Assembly (NCBI GenBank): GCA_023382975.1
Contig: JAHDXO010000027.1
Location: forward strand, 62,001-126,000
Length of the DNA stretch: 64,000 nt
Direction of reading: 5' to 3'
From: Pirellulaceae bacterium
GTDB lineage: Bacteria > Planctomycetota > Planctomycetia > Pirellulales > Pirellulaceae
The position numbers were made by a program, and so were the translations under genes. The notes beneath the pieces were generated by a model. It saw only the letters and a program-made list of their open reading frames with translations. It was not told the origin of the DNA and made no database searches. Positions 28,252 through 36,948 of the stretch are shown here, piece by piece (position 1 is the stretch's first letter; each line of letters opens with the position of its first letter).

Positions 28252-30453
28252 ATGCAACGACGTGGTCTGCGATTCGAGCATCTGGAGCGGCGTTTGTTGT
28301 TGGCGGGCGATGTCACGTGGTCGCTCAAGAGCGGCAGTTTGGTCGTGACCGGTGACACCAACCTTGCAGGAAACCAGATCGAGCTCTCCCATGTGGCAGG
28401 AAATCAGTACCAATTGTCCGGTCTCAATGGCACTGGACTGAAGAGCGGCGTGGATCTCACCAATCCGGTCATCATCAATGGGGTGACCAAGAGCATCACC
28501 ATCGACATGAAGAGCGGATCCAACAGCGTAACGCTGAAGGGCGCCGCTGGATTCGTCGCTCCTGGTGATCTGACCATCAAGAGCGGAGTAGACAATGACA
28601 CCATCGTCATCGAAAACGGCTCGATCAGTGGCAAACTGACTGTCGACACCAGCTCCGGCAACGACAGTTTCAGCATCACCGGCGGCACGGTTGGCAAAGA
28701 CGTCTCGATCAAGACGGGACTCGGTGACGATCAGATGGCCATCACCAACGTGGTGTTCAGCGGCAAGCTGACCGTCGATACTGCGGCCGGGAACGACCCC
28801 ATGGCGTTGACCGGTGGAAGCGTTGCCAAGGATGTTTCGATCAAGACCGGCGATGGCAATGATCCGCTTGCGATCAACAATGTAACGTTCAGCGGCAAAC
28901 TGACCATTGACACAGGCAACGGCGACGATCCCGTGGCGTTGACGGGAGGCAGCATCGCGAAAGATGTTTCGATCAAGACCGGCGCTGGCGACGATCCGTT
29001 GGCGATCAACAACGTAACGTTCAGCGGCAAACTGACCATCGACACGGGGGCTGGGAACGATCCCGTTGCGTTGTCTGGAGGAAGCCTTGCCAAGGATGTG
29101 TCGATCAAGACCGGCGACGGCAACGATCAGCTTGCGATCAACAATGTGACCATGAGCGGCAAGCTGACCGTCGATACTGGCAATGGTGACGATCAACTGG
29201 CCTTGTCGGGAGGCACCGTCGCGAAAGATGTCTCGATCAAGACCGGCGCTGGAAACGATCCGCTTACGATCACCAACGTGACCTTCAGTGGCAAGCTGAC
29301 GATCGACACGGCGGCTGGCAATGACACGGTTTCACTCACCGGAGGAAGCGTCGCCGGGGATGTCTCCATCAAGACAGCAGATGGAGACGACGATGTCGTC
29401 ATCGTCAACGGCAATCTGTCCGGCAAACTGACCATCGACACGGGAAACGGAGACGATTTTGTATCGATCGACCCCACCACGGTGAACAAGGATGTCAGCG
29501 TTTCGACCGGCAACGGCAACGACGAAGTCTGGCTCGAGGATCTGACCGTACCCCAGCCTGGAAAACTGACGGTGAACACAGCTAACGGCAGAGACCGGGT
29601 TGGCATCGTCGATACAGACATCTGGGGCAACATCAGCATCCTGACCGGAAATGACAACGACGACATCGGCCTGGTGCGTGTCACGACGCAATCCACGCTC
29701 ACGGTGAATGCCGGCAACGGCCATAACAGCAATGATTCCGGGATCGGTATTTACGGCGATCGGATCGGTTTGGCGGGAGTCACGGCGAAGAATGCCACTT
29801 TGGACGGCGGCGACGCGGGCACCAGCAGAACCTCGGGAGCATCGGGAATCGGGGTGACGGGCACGACGATCCACGGCAACTTGACCATCAAGACAGGCAG
29901 CGCTCCAGACCGGGTCGGCGTCGGCGACGATTCGGAGGAAGCTACCGGAGAAGCCGAAGATGGAGACCTGATCGCCAGTTTGAGAGCATTGCTTCGCGAC
30001 CAGAATGATAATCCAATCGATCTGGAAGACGCGATCGGCGACGTGGTCATCGAGGGAATTCTGAACATCACGACAGGCCGCTACAGCGACCCAACGGCCA
30101 AAGGCACCGATCGCACGGACGACGTCGTGTTGATTACGAAGGCATCAGCACTGATCTTCCGTTTGGACACGGGATCGGGAAACGACGAAGCGTCGGTCTT
30201 CGACATCAAGGCTCCCACCGCTGGACGAATGCAGGAAGTCACGATCAAGATGGGCGATGACAACGATCGATTGACCCTCGCACTTGCCGCGGACGAGGAA
30301 GACTGGCCGATCAAACGTCTGGTCGACGGCGGCAATCACGTGGCGGGGGGAGATACGTTGGTGAGTTTCCTCGATGTTCAACCGCCCTTGCAGCCTCCGT
30401 ATTCGCTGATCTTCAAAGGCTGGGAGAACTTCGAACAGATCCCGACGCCCTAA
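28252..30453 (+). CDS. Surface protein with 22/44-residue beta-helix repeats
   Basis: 733 residues. The N-terminus RRGLRFEHLERRLLLAGD matches the leader found on many large exported planctomycete proteins (LExRxLLA type). From about residue 125 the chain is built of 44-residue units, each two 22-residue halves: SGKLT(I/V)DTxxGxD then KDVSIKTGxGxDxxxI. Each half carries a G-x-G-(N/D)-D turn, like the calcium-binding turns of RTX repeats, so a parallel beta-helix with Asp/Asn turns is likely. The last third (about 560-733) diverges and ends without a membrane anchor. GAGGTG lies 4 bp before the ATG. It has its own promoter and terminator and is flanked by unrelated genes. Likely an extracellular adhesin or matrix protein; this is inferred from architecture. 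Confidence 0.8.
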   Translation: MQRRGLRFEHLERRLLLAGDVTWSLKSGSLVVTGDTNLAGNQIELSHVAGNQYQLSGLNGTGLKSGVDLTNPVIINGVTKSITIDMKSGSNSVTLKGAAGFVAPGDLTIKSGVDNDTIVIENGSISGKLTVDTSSGNDSFSITGGTVGKDVSIKTGLGDDQMAITNVVFSGKLTVDTAAGNDPMALTGGSVAKDVSIKTGDGNDPLAINNVTFSGKLTIDTGNGDDPVALTGGSIAKDVSIKTGAGDDPLAINNVTFSGKLTIDTGAGNDPVALSGGSLAKDVSIKTGDGNDQLAINNVTMSGKLTVDTGNGDDQLALSGGTVAKDVSIKTGAGNDPLTITNVTFSGKLTIDTAAGNDTVSLTGGSVAGDVSIKTADGDDDVVIVNGNLSGKLTIDTGNGDDFVSIDPTTVNKDVSVSTGNGNDEVWLEDLTVPQPGKLTVNTANGRDRVGIVDTDIWGNISILTGNDNDDIGLVRVTTQSTLTVNAGNGHNSNDSGIGIYGDRIGLAGVTAKNATLDGGDAGTSRTSGASGIGVTGTTIHGNLTIKTGSAPDRVGVGDDSEEATGEAEDGDLIASLRALLRDQNDNPIDLEDAIGDVVIEGILNITTGRYSDPTAKGTDRTDDVVLITKASALIFRLDTGSGNDEASVFDIKAPTAGRMQEVTIKMGDDNDRLTLALAADEEDWPIKRLVDGGNHVAGGDTLVSFLDVQPPLQPPYSLIFKGWENFEQIPTP
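28627..29550 (+). repeat. Seven tandem 132-bp coding repeats
   Basis: The codons for SGKLT/SGKLTV recur at 28627, 28759, 28891, 29023, 29155, 29287 and 29419, exactly 132 bp apart. A more diverged eighth copy starts at 29557. Runs of identical bases are shared between copies 2 to 5, pointing to recent duplication or gene conversion. Confidence 0.85.
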
Positions 30454-30485
30454 AGTCACCCGCGAACACCGCGGAGAATCGCAAC

Positions 30486-30536
30486 AGAGCCTTGGCGACT
30501 GTCGGACCTTTCCCGATCATCGCCAGGGCTCTTTTT
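30486..30536 (+). terminator. Rho-independent terminator
   Basis: AGAGCCTTGGCGA (30486-30498) pairs with TCGCCAGGGCTCT (30520-30532) with one G-T pair, followed by TTTTT. It lies 33 bp after the stop of the repeat protein. Confidence 0.8.
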
Positions 30537-30553
30537 GTTGCGATTTTCATCTC

Positions 30554-30718
30554 ATGGATCGGGCGGACAATGCACAGCCCGTGGAGGAATGGGGAAGATG
30601 GGATGATCTGAGCGATTTTCCGCCTTGGAACGCGATGCGCAAAGCGATTGTAGCTGGTTTCCCGCTGACGCCGATTACACGGGTTATTCCGAAGCCTCGT
30701 GACATCCGGTGGGAATGA
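30554..30718 (+). CDS. Possible 54-residue protein upstream of tolC-like gene
   Basis: An ATG at 30554 opens a 54-codon frame that starts MDRADNAQPVEEWGRW and ends KPRDIRWE. Its TGA at 30716-30718 overlaps the upstream ATG choice of the TolC-like gene (30715) as ATGA, the same coupling used elsewhere in this region. The composition (many Trp, Asp, Pro) looks protein-like and not Arg-rich like the shadow frames. No Shine-Dalgarno sequence is seen and no family was recognised, so it may be a leader peptide or chance. Confidence 0.3.
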   Translation: MDRADNAQPVEEWGRWDDLSDFPPWNAMRKAIVAGFPLTPITRVIPKPRDIRWE

Positions 30719-30720
30719 GC

Positions 30721-32352
30721 ATGGTTCGTTCGACCAGAATTCGCTCAGCCGTCGTAGCCCTTGCGGCGATCGTGCTGGTGTTCAGCGGATGCACCGGTGT
30801 GCGGGAATACCTCCACAACGGCTTCAAGGTCGGTCCGAACCTGTTGGTTCCCGACGGGCCCGTGGCGGACCAATGGATCGATGCAACGGACGAGCGAGTA
30901 CGGCAGGAACCTGCGGATCTGAGCCTGTGGTGGACCGTGTTTCAAGATCCGCTGCTGGACGAGTTGATCGCCGGCGCCCAGGTTCACAACCTGACTTTGC
31001 GCGAGGCCGGATTTCGCGTGTTGCAGGCTCGCGCCCAACTGGGGGTCGCGCGTGGCAATCTGTTTCCGCAATCGCAGACGTTCTCCGGACAGTACCAGCG
31101 TCGGGGCACTCCCGGCGGTCCGGACACTCCGATTGTCATCGAGGGCGAGGGCATCCCCACGACTCCGCTGACGCTTCGCAGCGAAAACAACTTCTTCGCC
31201 AATTGGGGCTACGGTTTCAATCTGGCATGGGAAGTCGACTTTTGGGGCCGCTATCGCCGAGCGATCATCTCGGCGGAGCATTCGTTGGAGGCATCCAGCG
31301 CCGGGTACGAGGAGGTGATGGTCACCCTCCTGGCCGACATCGCCTCAACCTACGTGCAAATCCGCACGCTCGAGATGCGGCTCCAGTTCGTACACCAGAA
31401 CATTGCCGAGCAGCGGAAGATCGCCGGGATCATTCGCCAATTGCACGAACTGGGCGACCCGCGGCCGGAACGTCGTTTCGAGCAACCGCGGCGCTACCAC
31501 GTCGAACAGATCGAGAGCATTCTGGCGCAAACCGAATCGGCGGTTCCGCTACTGGAGATGGAACTGCGCGAAACGTACAACCGAATGTGTGTGCTGCTGG
31601 GCATGCCGCCGCGGGATTTGCGACTGGAGTTCCCGCCGGGGCGGATTCCGAGCGCAGGAACCGAAATCGTAGTGGGCATCCCGGCGGATCTACTGCGTCG
31701 GCGGCCCGACGTCCGCCGAGCGGAGCAACTGGTGGCGGCCCAAGCCGAGCAGATCGGAATTGCGGAGACCGAGTTATATCCTAGCTTCGTGATCACCGGA
31801 AACCTCGGCTATTCCGCACCGGAGTTTCAACGCATGTTCACCAATCAAGCGTTCAGTGCGGGTGTCGGGCCGACGTTCCAGTGGAACATCCTGAACTACA
31901 ACCGCATTCGCAACAACATGCGTTACCAGGAGGCCAAGTTCCACGAACTGCTGGTCCACTACCAGCAGATGGTTCTGCTTGCCAACGCCGAAGTGGAGAA
32001 CGGTTTGGTCAAGTTCCTCAAGGCCCAGGAGCGCGCCGCCTCGCTGGACCGGAGCGTGAACCACATGCAGCGGGCGGTGGCCGGCATCGAGGCGGCCCGC
32101 GAACTGCGCGGCGCCGACTCGAATCAGATCGCGATCATCACCCAGACCAAGGTCCAACAGCAGGATCTGCAAGCCCAAGCCCACGGCGCCATCGCGCTCG
32201 GCCTGATCCAGGTATACCGGGCGCTGGGGGGCGGCTGGGAGATTGCCTGGCCCAACCTCGCCCCACCGTTGATCGAGATGCTTCCCGATGCACCACCGTT
32301 TGCCGAGTCCTCGCCGCCGACTACCGGCTCACTGCCCGCGCCTGTCGATTGA
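30721..32352 (+). CDS. TolC/NodT-type outer membrane efflux lipoprotein
   Basis: About 543 residues from the ATG at 30721 (GGTGGG 7 bp upstream; alternatives are ATG 30715 and GTG 30709). A lipoprotein signal ends at VLVFSGC, so the N-terminal Cys is expected to be lipidated. Two outer-membrane-efflux repeats follow: LWWTVFQDPLLDELI starts the first, and GIPADLLRRRPDVRRAEQLVAAQAEQIGIAE is the family signature in the second. It forms the outer membrane and periplasmic channel of tripartite pumps. No MacA/MacB gene is adjacent on the same strand, but a MacA, MacB and cyclic-peptide exporter set starts 2-6 kb away on the opposite strand, so a joint MacAB-TolC export route is likely. Confidence 0.88.
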   Translation: MVRSTRIRSAVVALAAIVLVFSGCTGVREYLHNGFKVGPNLLVPDGPVADQWIDATDERVRQEPADLSLWWTVFQDPLLDELIAGAQVHNLTLREAGFRVLQARAQLGVARGNLFPQSQTFSGQYQRRGTPGGPDTPIVIEGEGIPTTPLTLRSENNFFANWGYGFNLAWEVDFWGRYRRAIISAEHSLEASSAGYEEVMVTLLADIASTYVQIRTLEMRLQFVHQNIAEQRKIAGIIRQLHELGDPRPERRFEQPRRYHVEQIESILAQTESAVPLLEMELRETYNRMCVLLGMPPRDLRLEFPPGRIPSAGTEIVVGIPADLLRRRPDVRRAEQLVAAQAEQIGIAETELYPSFVITGNLGYSAPEFQRMFTNQAFSAGVGPTFQWNILNYNRIRNNMRYQEAKFHELLVHYQQMVLLANAEVENGLVKFLKAQERAASLDRSVNHMQRAVAGIEAARELRGADSNQIAIITQTKVQQQDLQAQAHGAIALGLIQVYRALGGGWEIAWPNLAPPLIEMLPDAPPFAESSPPTTGSLPAPVD

Positions 32353-32405
32353 CGAGGTAACCCGACGAAAGTGAGAAGCGTCGCTCTGCTTGTGTTTGCG
32401 AAGAG

Positions 32406-32431
32406 GGCGACACGATTTTCTGTATCGCCCG
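32406..32431 (+). other. Hairpin after tolC-like gene
   Basis: GGGCGA (32406-32411) pairs with TCGCCC (32426-32431), with further partial pairing inside. It is terminator-like but no T-run follows, so its function is uncertain. Confidence 0.3.
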
Positions 32432-32494
32432 TTGGACGAGAAATGCAGATCTGGAGACGAGACGGAGAGGAAATGGCGATAGGTGACCGCCGAC

Positions 32495-33379
32495 ATGACA
32501 AGAATCCATTTCGTGACGTGTGCGGACCGCAACTATGCACTCACCGCAGCAGTGATGATCGGTAATCTACTGCGGCTATATCCCGGGTGCCCGATCTGGG
32601 TCTATGATTGGGGGCTTGATCAAGCCGACCGCGAGACCTTTGAAAAGCATGCGGGCGTCACATTGATCGACTGGACGAAGCGAGCGGGGCGACGCTTCCG
32701 GATTCAGCAGACGCTGCATCGCCATTACTGGCCGTTATCCATCTACTTGCGGCAGCGTCACCTCATGCCCGAAGCCTTGGTGAGGGTCTTGGGTATCGAG
32801 TTGCTCTTCCTGGAAAAGGTCCGCTGCGTGATGCACGCATCCACCCTGGCCGGAAACGTACCGCTGGTCTATCTCGACGGTGACGCAGTTCCCATCCGGA
32901 ACATCGACGCACTGGTGGACGCCGGCTTCGACCTTACTTTCACGATTCGCAGAACCGCCGATTGGTGTTGGGACGTGAACGAGTGCCGGATTCTGAACGC
33001 CGGCGTGATGGGCTTCGGCGCCGACGCCGTCAAACGCGGGCAATTCATGGAGCATTGGCTGCATGCAACGCGCACGATCGGGGAAGCGATGTCCGACCAG
33101 ACCGCCTTGACGCGAATGCTGGAGACCAGGAATCGCGAGATTCTCCGCCCGGGAGGAGCCGGAACGATTGACTTGAACGGCTGCGTCTTCAACGTCCAAG
33201 TATTGGACGGCGAGCAGTTCAATTTCACTCGCATCGAAGAACTCGTCGAAGCCGGTGGCGAAATTCCCGAGACGATTCGCGTTCTCCATTTCAAACACCG
33301 ACAGTTTCGGCGGGAACGTTTCCGGAGAATTCTGAAACAAGCGGATTTGAGTTCGGCGAGCATCGCCGGCGGCGAGTGA
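32495..33379 (+). CDS. GT-A-type glycosyltransferase
   Basis: About 294 residues from the ATG at 32495, chosen because AGGTGA lies 8 bp upstream (the frame opens at a GTG at 32483). It starts with the nucleotide-sugar strand of the GT-A fold (RIHFVTCADRNYALTAAVMIGNLLRLYPG). DGD is present in LVYLDGDAVPI, the metal/UDP-binding DxD type. NAGVMGFGADA and a C-terminal HFKH follow, as in GT8-like enzymes. There is no signal or membrane segment, so it is cytoplasmic. It ends 6 bp from the converging UDP-sugar-type glycosyltransferase. It may decorate the product of the adjacent synthase cluster, but it could equally serve cell-surface glycans. Confidence 0.75.
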   Translation: MTRIHFVTCADRNYALTAAVMIGNLLRLYPGCPIWVYDWGLDQADRETFEKHAGVTLIDWTKRAGRRFRIQQTLHRHYWPLSIYLRQRHLMPEALVRVLGIELLFLEKVRCVMHASTLAGNVPLVYLDGDAVPIRNIDALVDAGFDLTFTIRRTADWCWDVNECRILNAGVMGFGADAVKRGQFMEHWLHATRTIGEAMSDQTALTRMLETRNREILRPGGAGTIDLNGCVFNVQVLDGEQFNFTRIEELVEAGGEIPETIRVLHFKHRQFRRERFRRILKQADLSSASIAGGE

Positions 33380-33385
33380 TTCCTG

Positions 33386-34681
33386 CTACATCGGTCGGAG
33401 AACCGGTCGCCCGGTGCTGACGACCTGTTCTGCGATGTCGACCACCTTCGCTGCGCCACCGGCTGCGACCATCGCCTGCTGCAGTTCGCGTGCGCGACGA
33501 CGGTAGGACTCGTCGCTCATCACTCGCTGGACCATTTCGCGTAGCTGTTCGGATGTGCAACGCTGGAAGGAAGCGCGCAGCCCCACCCCCGAATACTCGA
33601 TGCGCGCTCCCATTCCCGGCTGATCTCCGCCGCGCGGCAGGGCGACCATCGGGACGCCGCGGCAGATGGCCTCCAGCACGGTGTTCACTCCGGCATGGGT
33701 GATCAGCAGGTCGGCCTTGTCCAGAAGCGCCAGTTGCGGGGCGAAGTCCACGACGACGGCGTTTTCGGGAACGGGTTCCAGTTTGCCACGGTCCGCGTTG
33801 TGTTCGTCGTACCATTTACCCAAGGCGAGAACGACTTGCGCGTCCAGAGGGGCGCAGGCCTCGAGAATCTTGCGGAACACCGGCAGGTTGGCCCGCGCCG
33901 GCACGGTTCCCAGCGAGGCGAAGATCAGAGGCCGACCGTCGAGCGATCCCCAAGGGAATCCGGAATCGGCGGCTTCCGCCCGGCCCGTACCGAGGGAACC
34001 GATGTAGTGGGCGTGGGGCAGCAGGTTGGGCCGGGGGAAATCGAAATCGGGGCACAGTTGCCACACCTGGGCCCAAGGGGAGAACCCATCTTCGATGCGC
34101 GCCAGCGGCGCGAATTTCCAGTTTCTGCGGCAGCGGTTGATCGCGTCGAGCATCGGGCGGTTGAACCAGCGCCGACTCGCGTAGGCCAAACGGTTCCGCA
34201 GCCGAGCCGCGTCGGTATCGGAAGGCAGCCACGAGGTGAACAAGGGAGGCACGTCGGGGTCCTCGTGCCACGGCAGCGACGAGCAAACCGTGATAAAGGG
34301 AATCCCCAGCCGCTCGGCGGCCGTCCCTCCGGCAGCGACGTTTTGATGCACCAGAACGCAATCCACCCCCAAATCCCGTAGCGCTCCCGGCAAGGTATGC
34401 AACGTCAACTCGGTATACCAACGGAACCAGTTGCGCATATTGACCACCCAATCGGCATTGACGGCCCGGAAAGCCAGCCATTTGAGCGGCGTGAATGGTT
34501 TGGCGATCTCGTCGGCTTCCAGCGCGTGAAAAGGCAGATCGAGGCGTCCGGCCAGCGGAGCGCACTTCGGGCGAGCCACGAGCGTCACGCGGTGTCCGCG
34601 GCGGACGAACTCGTGCCCCACGCTGCCGATCGGAAGGAACCCTCCGGCGTCGTCGGGACAGACGATTGCATAATGGGCCAT
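33386..34681 (-). CDS. UDPGT/MGT-type glycosyltransferase (GT1-like)
   Basis: 431 residues with the two Rossmann domains of GT-B enzymes. The N-terminal part opens with HYAIVCPDDAGGFLPIGSVGHEFVRRGHRVT. The C-terminal donor-site signature reads FAPQLALLDKADLLITHAGV followed by a Gly-Val-Pro turn and PRGGDQPGMGARIEYSGVG. Such enzymes transfer sugars to lipids and natural products (macrolides, rhamnolipids, sterols, carotenoids). It is the last gene of the minus-strand synthase/exporter run, 28 bp after macB. Glycosylation of the lipopeptide is therefore a reasonable guess, and the acceptor cannot be told from sequence. Confidence 0.82.
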   Translation of the reverse strand: MAHYAIVCPDDAGGFLPIGSVGHEFVRRGHRVTLVARPKCAPLAGRLDLPFHALEADEIAKPFTPLKWLAFRAVNADWVVNMRNWFRWYTELTLHTLPGALRDLGVDCVLVHQNVAAGGTAAERLGIPFITVCSSLPWHEDPDVPPLFTSWLPSDTDAARLRNRLAYASRRWFNRPMLDAINRCRRNWKFAPLARIEDGFSPWAQVWQLCPDFDFPRPNLLPHAHYIGSLGTGRAEAADSGFPWGSLDGRPLIFASLGTVPARANLPVFRKILEACAPLDAQVVLALGKWYDEHNADRGKLEPVPENAVVVDFAPQLALLDKADLLITHAGVNTVLEAICRGVPMVALPRGGDQPGMGARIEYSGVGLRASFQRCTSEQLREMVQRVMSDESYRRRARELQQAMVAAGGAAKVVDIAEQVVSTGRPVLRPM

Positions 34682-34709
34682 GCGTTGATTTCCTACTTGG
34701 CTCCGGGGC

Positions 34710-36791
34710 TCATTCGTACCGCAGGGCGTCGATCGGGTTCAGCCGCGAAGCTTTCCAGGCGGGGTAGTAGCCGAAGGTGATGCCCACGGTGACCGAGACG
34801 ACGACAGCGACAACCGCGGCGCCCGGCGACGTCTGGGCGGGCCAGCCCATCAGGGCGCCCACGAAAATCGAGCCGCCGCGTCCCACGAGGATGCCGATGA
34901 AGCCGCCGACCAGGCAGAGCACGACGGCCTCGACCAGGAACTGCCGCAGGATGTCCCGCGCATCGGCGCCGACGGCCATCCGCAGGCCGATTTCCCTGGT
35001 CCGTTCGGTAACGGACACGAGCATGATATTCATGATCCCCACCCCGCCGACGATCAGCGATACAGCCGCGATCGACACGCCTAAGCCGGAGAGCATCTGG
35101 ATCGTTCGCTCCAACGCATTGGACACTTCGGCCATGTCGTAGACGCGAAAGTCGGTTTCGTCGCCTTCCAGCCGGTGCCGTTCCTGCAGCAACCGCGTGA
35201 TCTGTGCGGTGGCCACGGGAATCGCCTCCGGTGCGTTCGCTTTGACCATGATTCGCTGGATGCTCTCGTTGCGGACCCATTGCCGGTTGCCGGGCAACCG
35301 GTCGGCCAGCGATGGTCCCGGCAAGGAGTGGCCCGCTTCCCGCCAGCGAACGGGGACGGCACTGGCGCCGCTGAGCCGGTACTGGACGGTGGTCCACGGC
35401 GCCAGCAGGATGTCGTCTTGGTCGGTGCCCAACAGATCGGCGCCCTTTTCGCTCAGCACACCGATCACCGTGAAGGGCACGTTCTTGACGCGGATCTCCT
35501 CGCCGATCGGATACCGCTCGCCGAACAACTCCCGCACGATGGTCCGACCGATCAAGCAGACCTTGCTGCCGCTCAGGACTTCGCGCTCCGTGAACGGCCG
35601 CCCCAGGTCCAATTGCGTCCAGTTGCGGATTTTCAGAAAGGCTTCGGTGCTGCCGGTGATGTAGATGGGGTTCCAACTCCGGTTGCCGTAGACGATCTGC
35701 CCTCGCGCACTGACGATCGGCGCGGCGCAGACGACCGCCGGGCATTCGCGCTGGATGGCCTCGGCATCTTCGGGCGTGAGCGTGTCGGTCCGGTCGCCGA
35801 AGCCAGCCGCCCCGCGTTGACCGCCGGGACTGATGACCAGGGTATTCGCGCCCATGTTCGTCACGGTGACCTGAATCGCCTCCGACGCACCTTGGCTGAT
35901 CTCCATCATGGTGATGACCGCTGCCACGCCGATGATGACTCCCAACATGGTCAGCATCGTCCGCATGACGTTCCGCCGCAGGGCTTGCATCGCAATGCGC
36001 ACGGCGCCAACCGCCACCCGCAGACCGTTGCGGGCGCGCCGCAGGGGTCGGGCAGCCGTTCGGCTGCTCGTCGCCGTCGCCGCGGCGGACTCGGATACCT
36101 CGGCAGTGCGGACATCCTCGACAATTCGGCCGTCGACCAGGCGAATCACCCGGTCGGCGCACTGGGCCACCTCGGCATCGTGCGTCACCAGTAGGACGGT
36201 GATCCCCTGTTCGGCATTCAATCGCCGGAACAGTTCCAGAATCTCCTTGCCGGTGCGCGAGTCCAGATTGCCCGTCGGTTCGTCGGCCAGCAGCATCCGC
36301 GGCTGATTGACCAGCGCCCGGGAGATGGCCACTCGCTGCTGCTCGCCGCCAGACAATTTCGCCGGCGAGTGGTCCAGACGCGCCCCGAGCCCCACCATGT
36401 CCAGCAATTCGCGACTGCGCTGCAGGACGTGGCGCAGGCTCCGCCGGTCCGCCGCGTAGGCTGCGGGCATGCGCACGTTGTCCAGCGCGCTCGCCCGCGG
36501 AAGCAGATTGAAACTCTGAAACACGAACCCGATGCGGCTGCTGCGAAGCTGGGCGAGTTGCGAGCGGGAGAGTCGCGTCACTTCGAGTTCGTCGAAGCGG
36601 TACGAACCCGCCGTGGGCCGGTCCAGGCAACCCAGCAGATTCATCAGCGTCGTCTTACCCGAGCCCGAAGCGCCCATCAGCGCCACGAACTCGCCGGGCT
36701 CGATATCCAGCGAAACGTCCTTCAGCACGGGCAAGTCCACGTCGCCGATGCGGTACGTCTTGTCGATGTTCTTCAGTTCGATCAACGGCAT
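34710..36791 (-). CDS. macB: MacB-type ABC transporter (ATPase-permease fusion)
   Basis: 693 residues. The N-terminal ATPase has Walker A GASGSGKT (40-47), signature LSGGEQQRVAISRAL, and Walker B LLADEPTGNLDS. A linker follows, then the first membrane helix (MLTMLGVIIGVAAVITMM), a large periplasmic domain, and the three C-terminal helices of the FtsX/MacB permease. The single-chain layout and length match MacB, the inner membrane motor of MacA-MacB-TolC, which acts on substrates in the periplasm. It follows macA after a 157-bp gap with two hairpins. In pseudomonads homologous MacAB-type pumps export cyclic lipopeptides, which fits the upstream synthase genes. Confidence 0.92.
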   Translation of the reverse strand: MPLIELKNIDKTYRIGDVDLPVLKDVSLDIEPGEFVALMGASGSGKTTLMNLLGCLDRPTAGSYRFDELEVTRLSRSQLAQLRSSRIGFVFQSFNLLPRASALDNVRMPAAYAADRRSLRHVLQRSRELLDMVGLGARLDHSPAKLSGGEQQRVAISRALVNQPRMLLADEPTGNLDSRTGKEILELFRRLNAEQGITVLLVTHDAEVAQCADRVIRLVDGRIVEDVRTAEVSESAAATATSSRTAARPLRRARNGLRVAVGAVRIAMQALRRNVMRTMLTMLGVIIGVAAVITMMEISQGASEAIQVTVTNMGANTLVISPGGQRGAAGFGDRTDTLTPEDAEAIQRECPAVVCAAPIVSARGQIVYGNRSWNPIYITGSTEAFLKIRNWTQLDLGRPFTEREVLSGSKVCLIGRTIVRELFGERYPIGEEIRVKNVPFTVIGVLSEKGADLLGTDQDDILLAPWTTVQYRLSGASAVPVRWREAGHSLPGPSLADRLPGNRQWVRNESIQRIMVKANAPEAIPVATAQITRLLQERHRLEGDETDFRVYDMAEVSNALERTIQMLSGLGVSIAAVSLIVGGVGIMNIMLVSVTERTREIGLRMAVGADARDILRQFLVEAVVLCLVGGFIGILVGRGGSIFVGALMGWPAQTSPGAAVVAVVVSVTVGITFGYYPAWKASRLNPIDALRYE

Positions 36792-36847
36792 GGGAAGTTA
36801 CCACCAACACAGGATCTTTACGAGGCTCTTGGGCCAGAATCCAAATA

Positions 36848-36914
36848 GAGCGGAATTCACTCCGCTCCGAAACACCGTGACCGAATCACTCGTCCCACCG
36901 AGCAAGCTCGGTGG
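36848..36914. other. Two tandem hairpins between macA and macB
   Basis: CCACCGAG (36895-36902) pairs with CTCGGTGG (36907-36914). GAGCGGA (36848-36854) pairs with TCCGCTC (36861-36867). Both lie in the 157-bp macA-macB gap, the only sizeable gap in the run from the PKS to the glycosyltransferase. They may tune macB expression; neither has a T-run. Confidence 0.45.
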
Positions 36915-36948
36915 AGACGGAGCAAAAACGCGTGAGGCCGCAGTGGCA

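Noticed and set aside
28231..29196. 321-codon minus-strand frame with regular repeats
   Set aside because: It mirrors the 132-bp repeats of the plus-strand surface protein; promoter, ribosome-binding site, leader motif and terminator all favour the plus strand.
28627..29550. CRISPR-like regular spacing of repeats
   Set aside because: The unit is 132 bp, in frame and coding throughout, without unique spacers; no cas genes are present.
34693..36630. 645-codon minus-strand frame overlapping macB; also 51776-53398, 38695-39987 and 56592-58382
   Set aside because: Out-of-frame copies of MacB, PKS, ABC exporter and membrane protein coding sequence, with Arg/Pro-rich translations.
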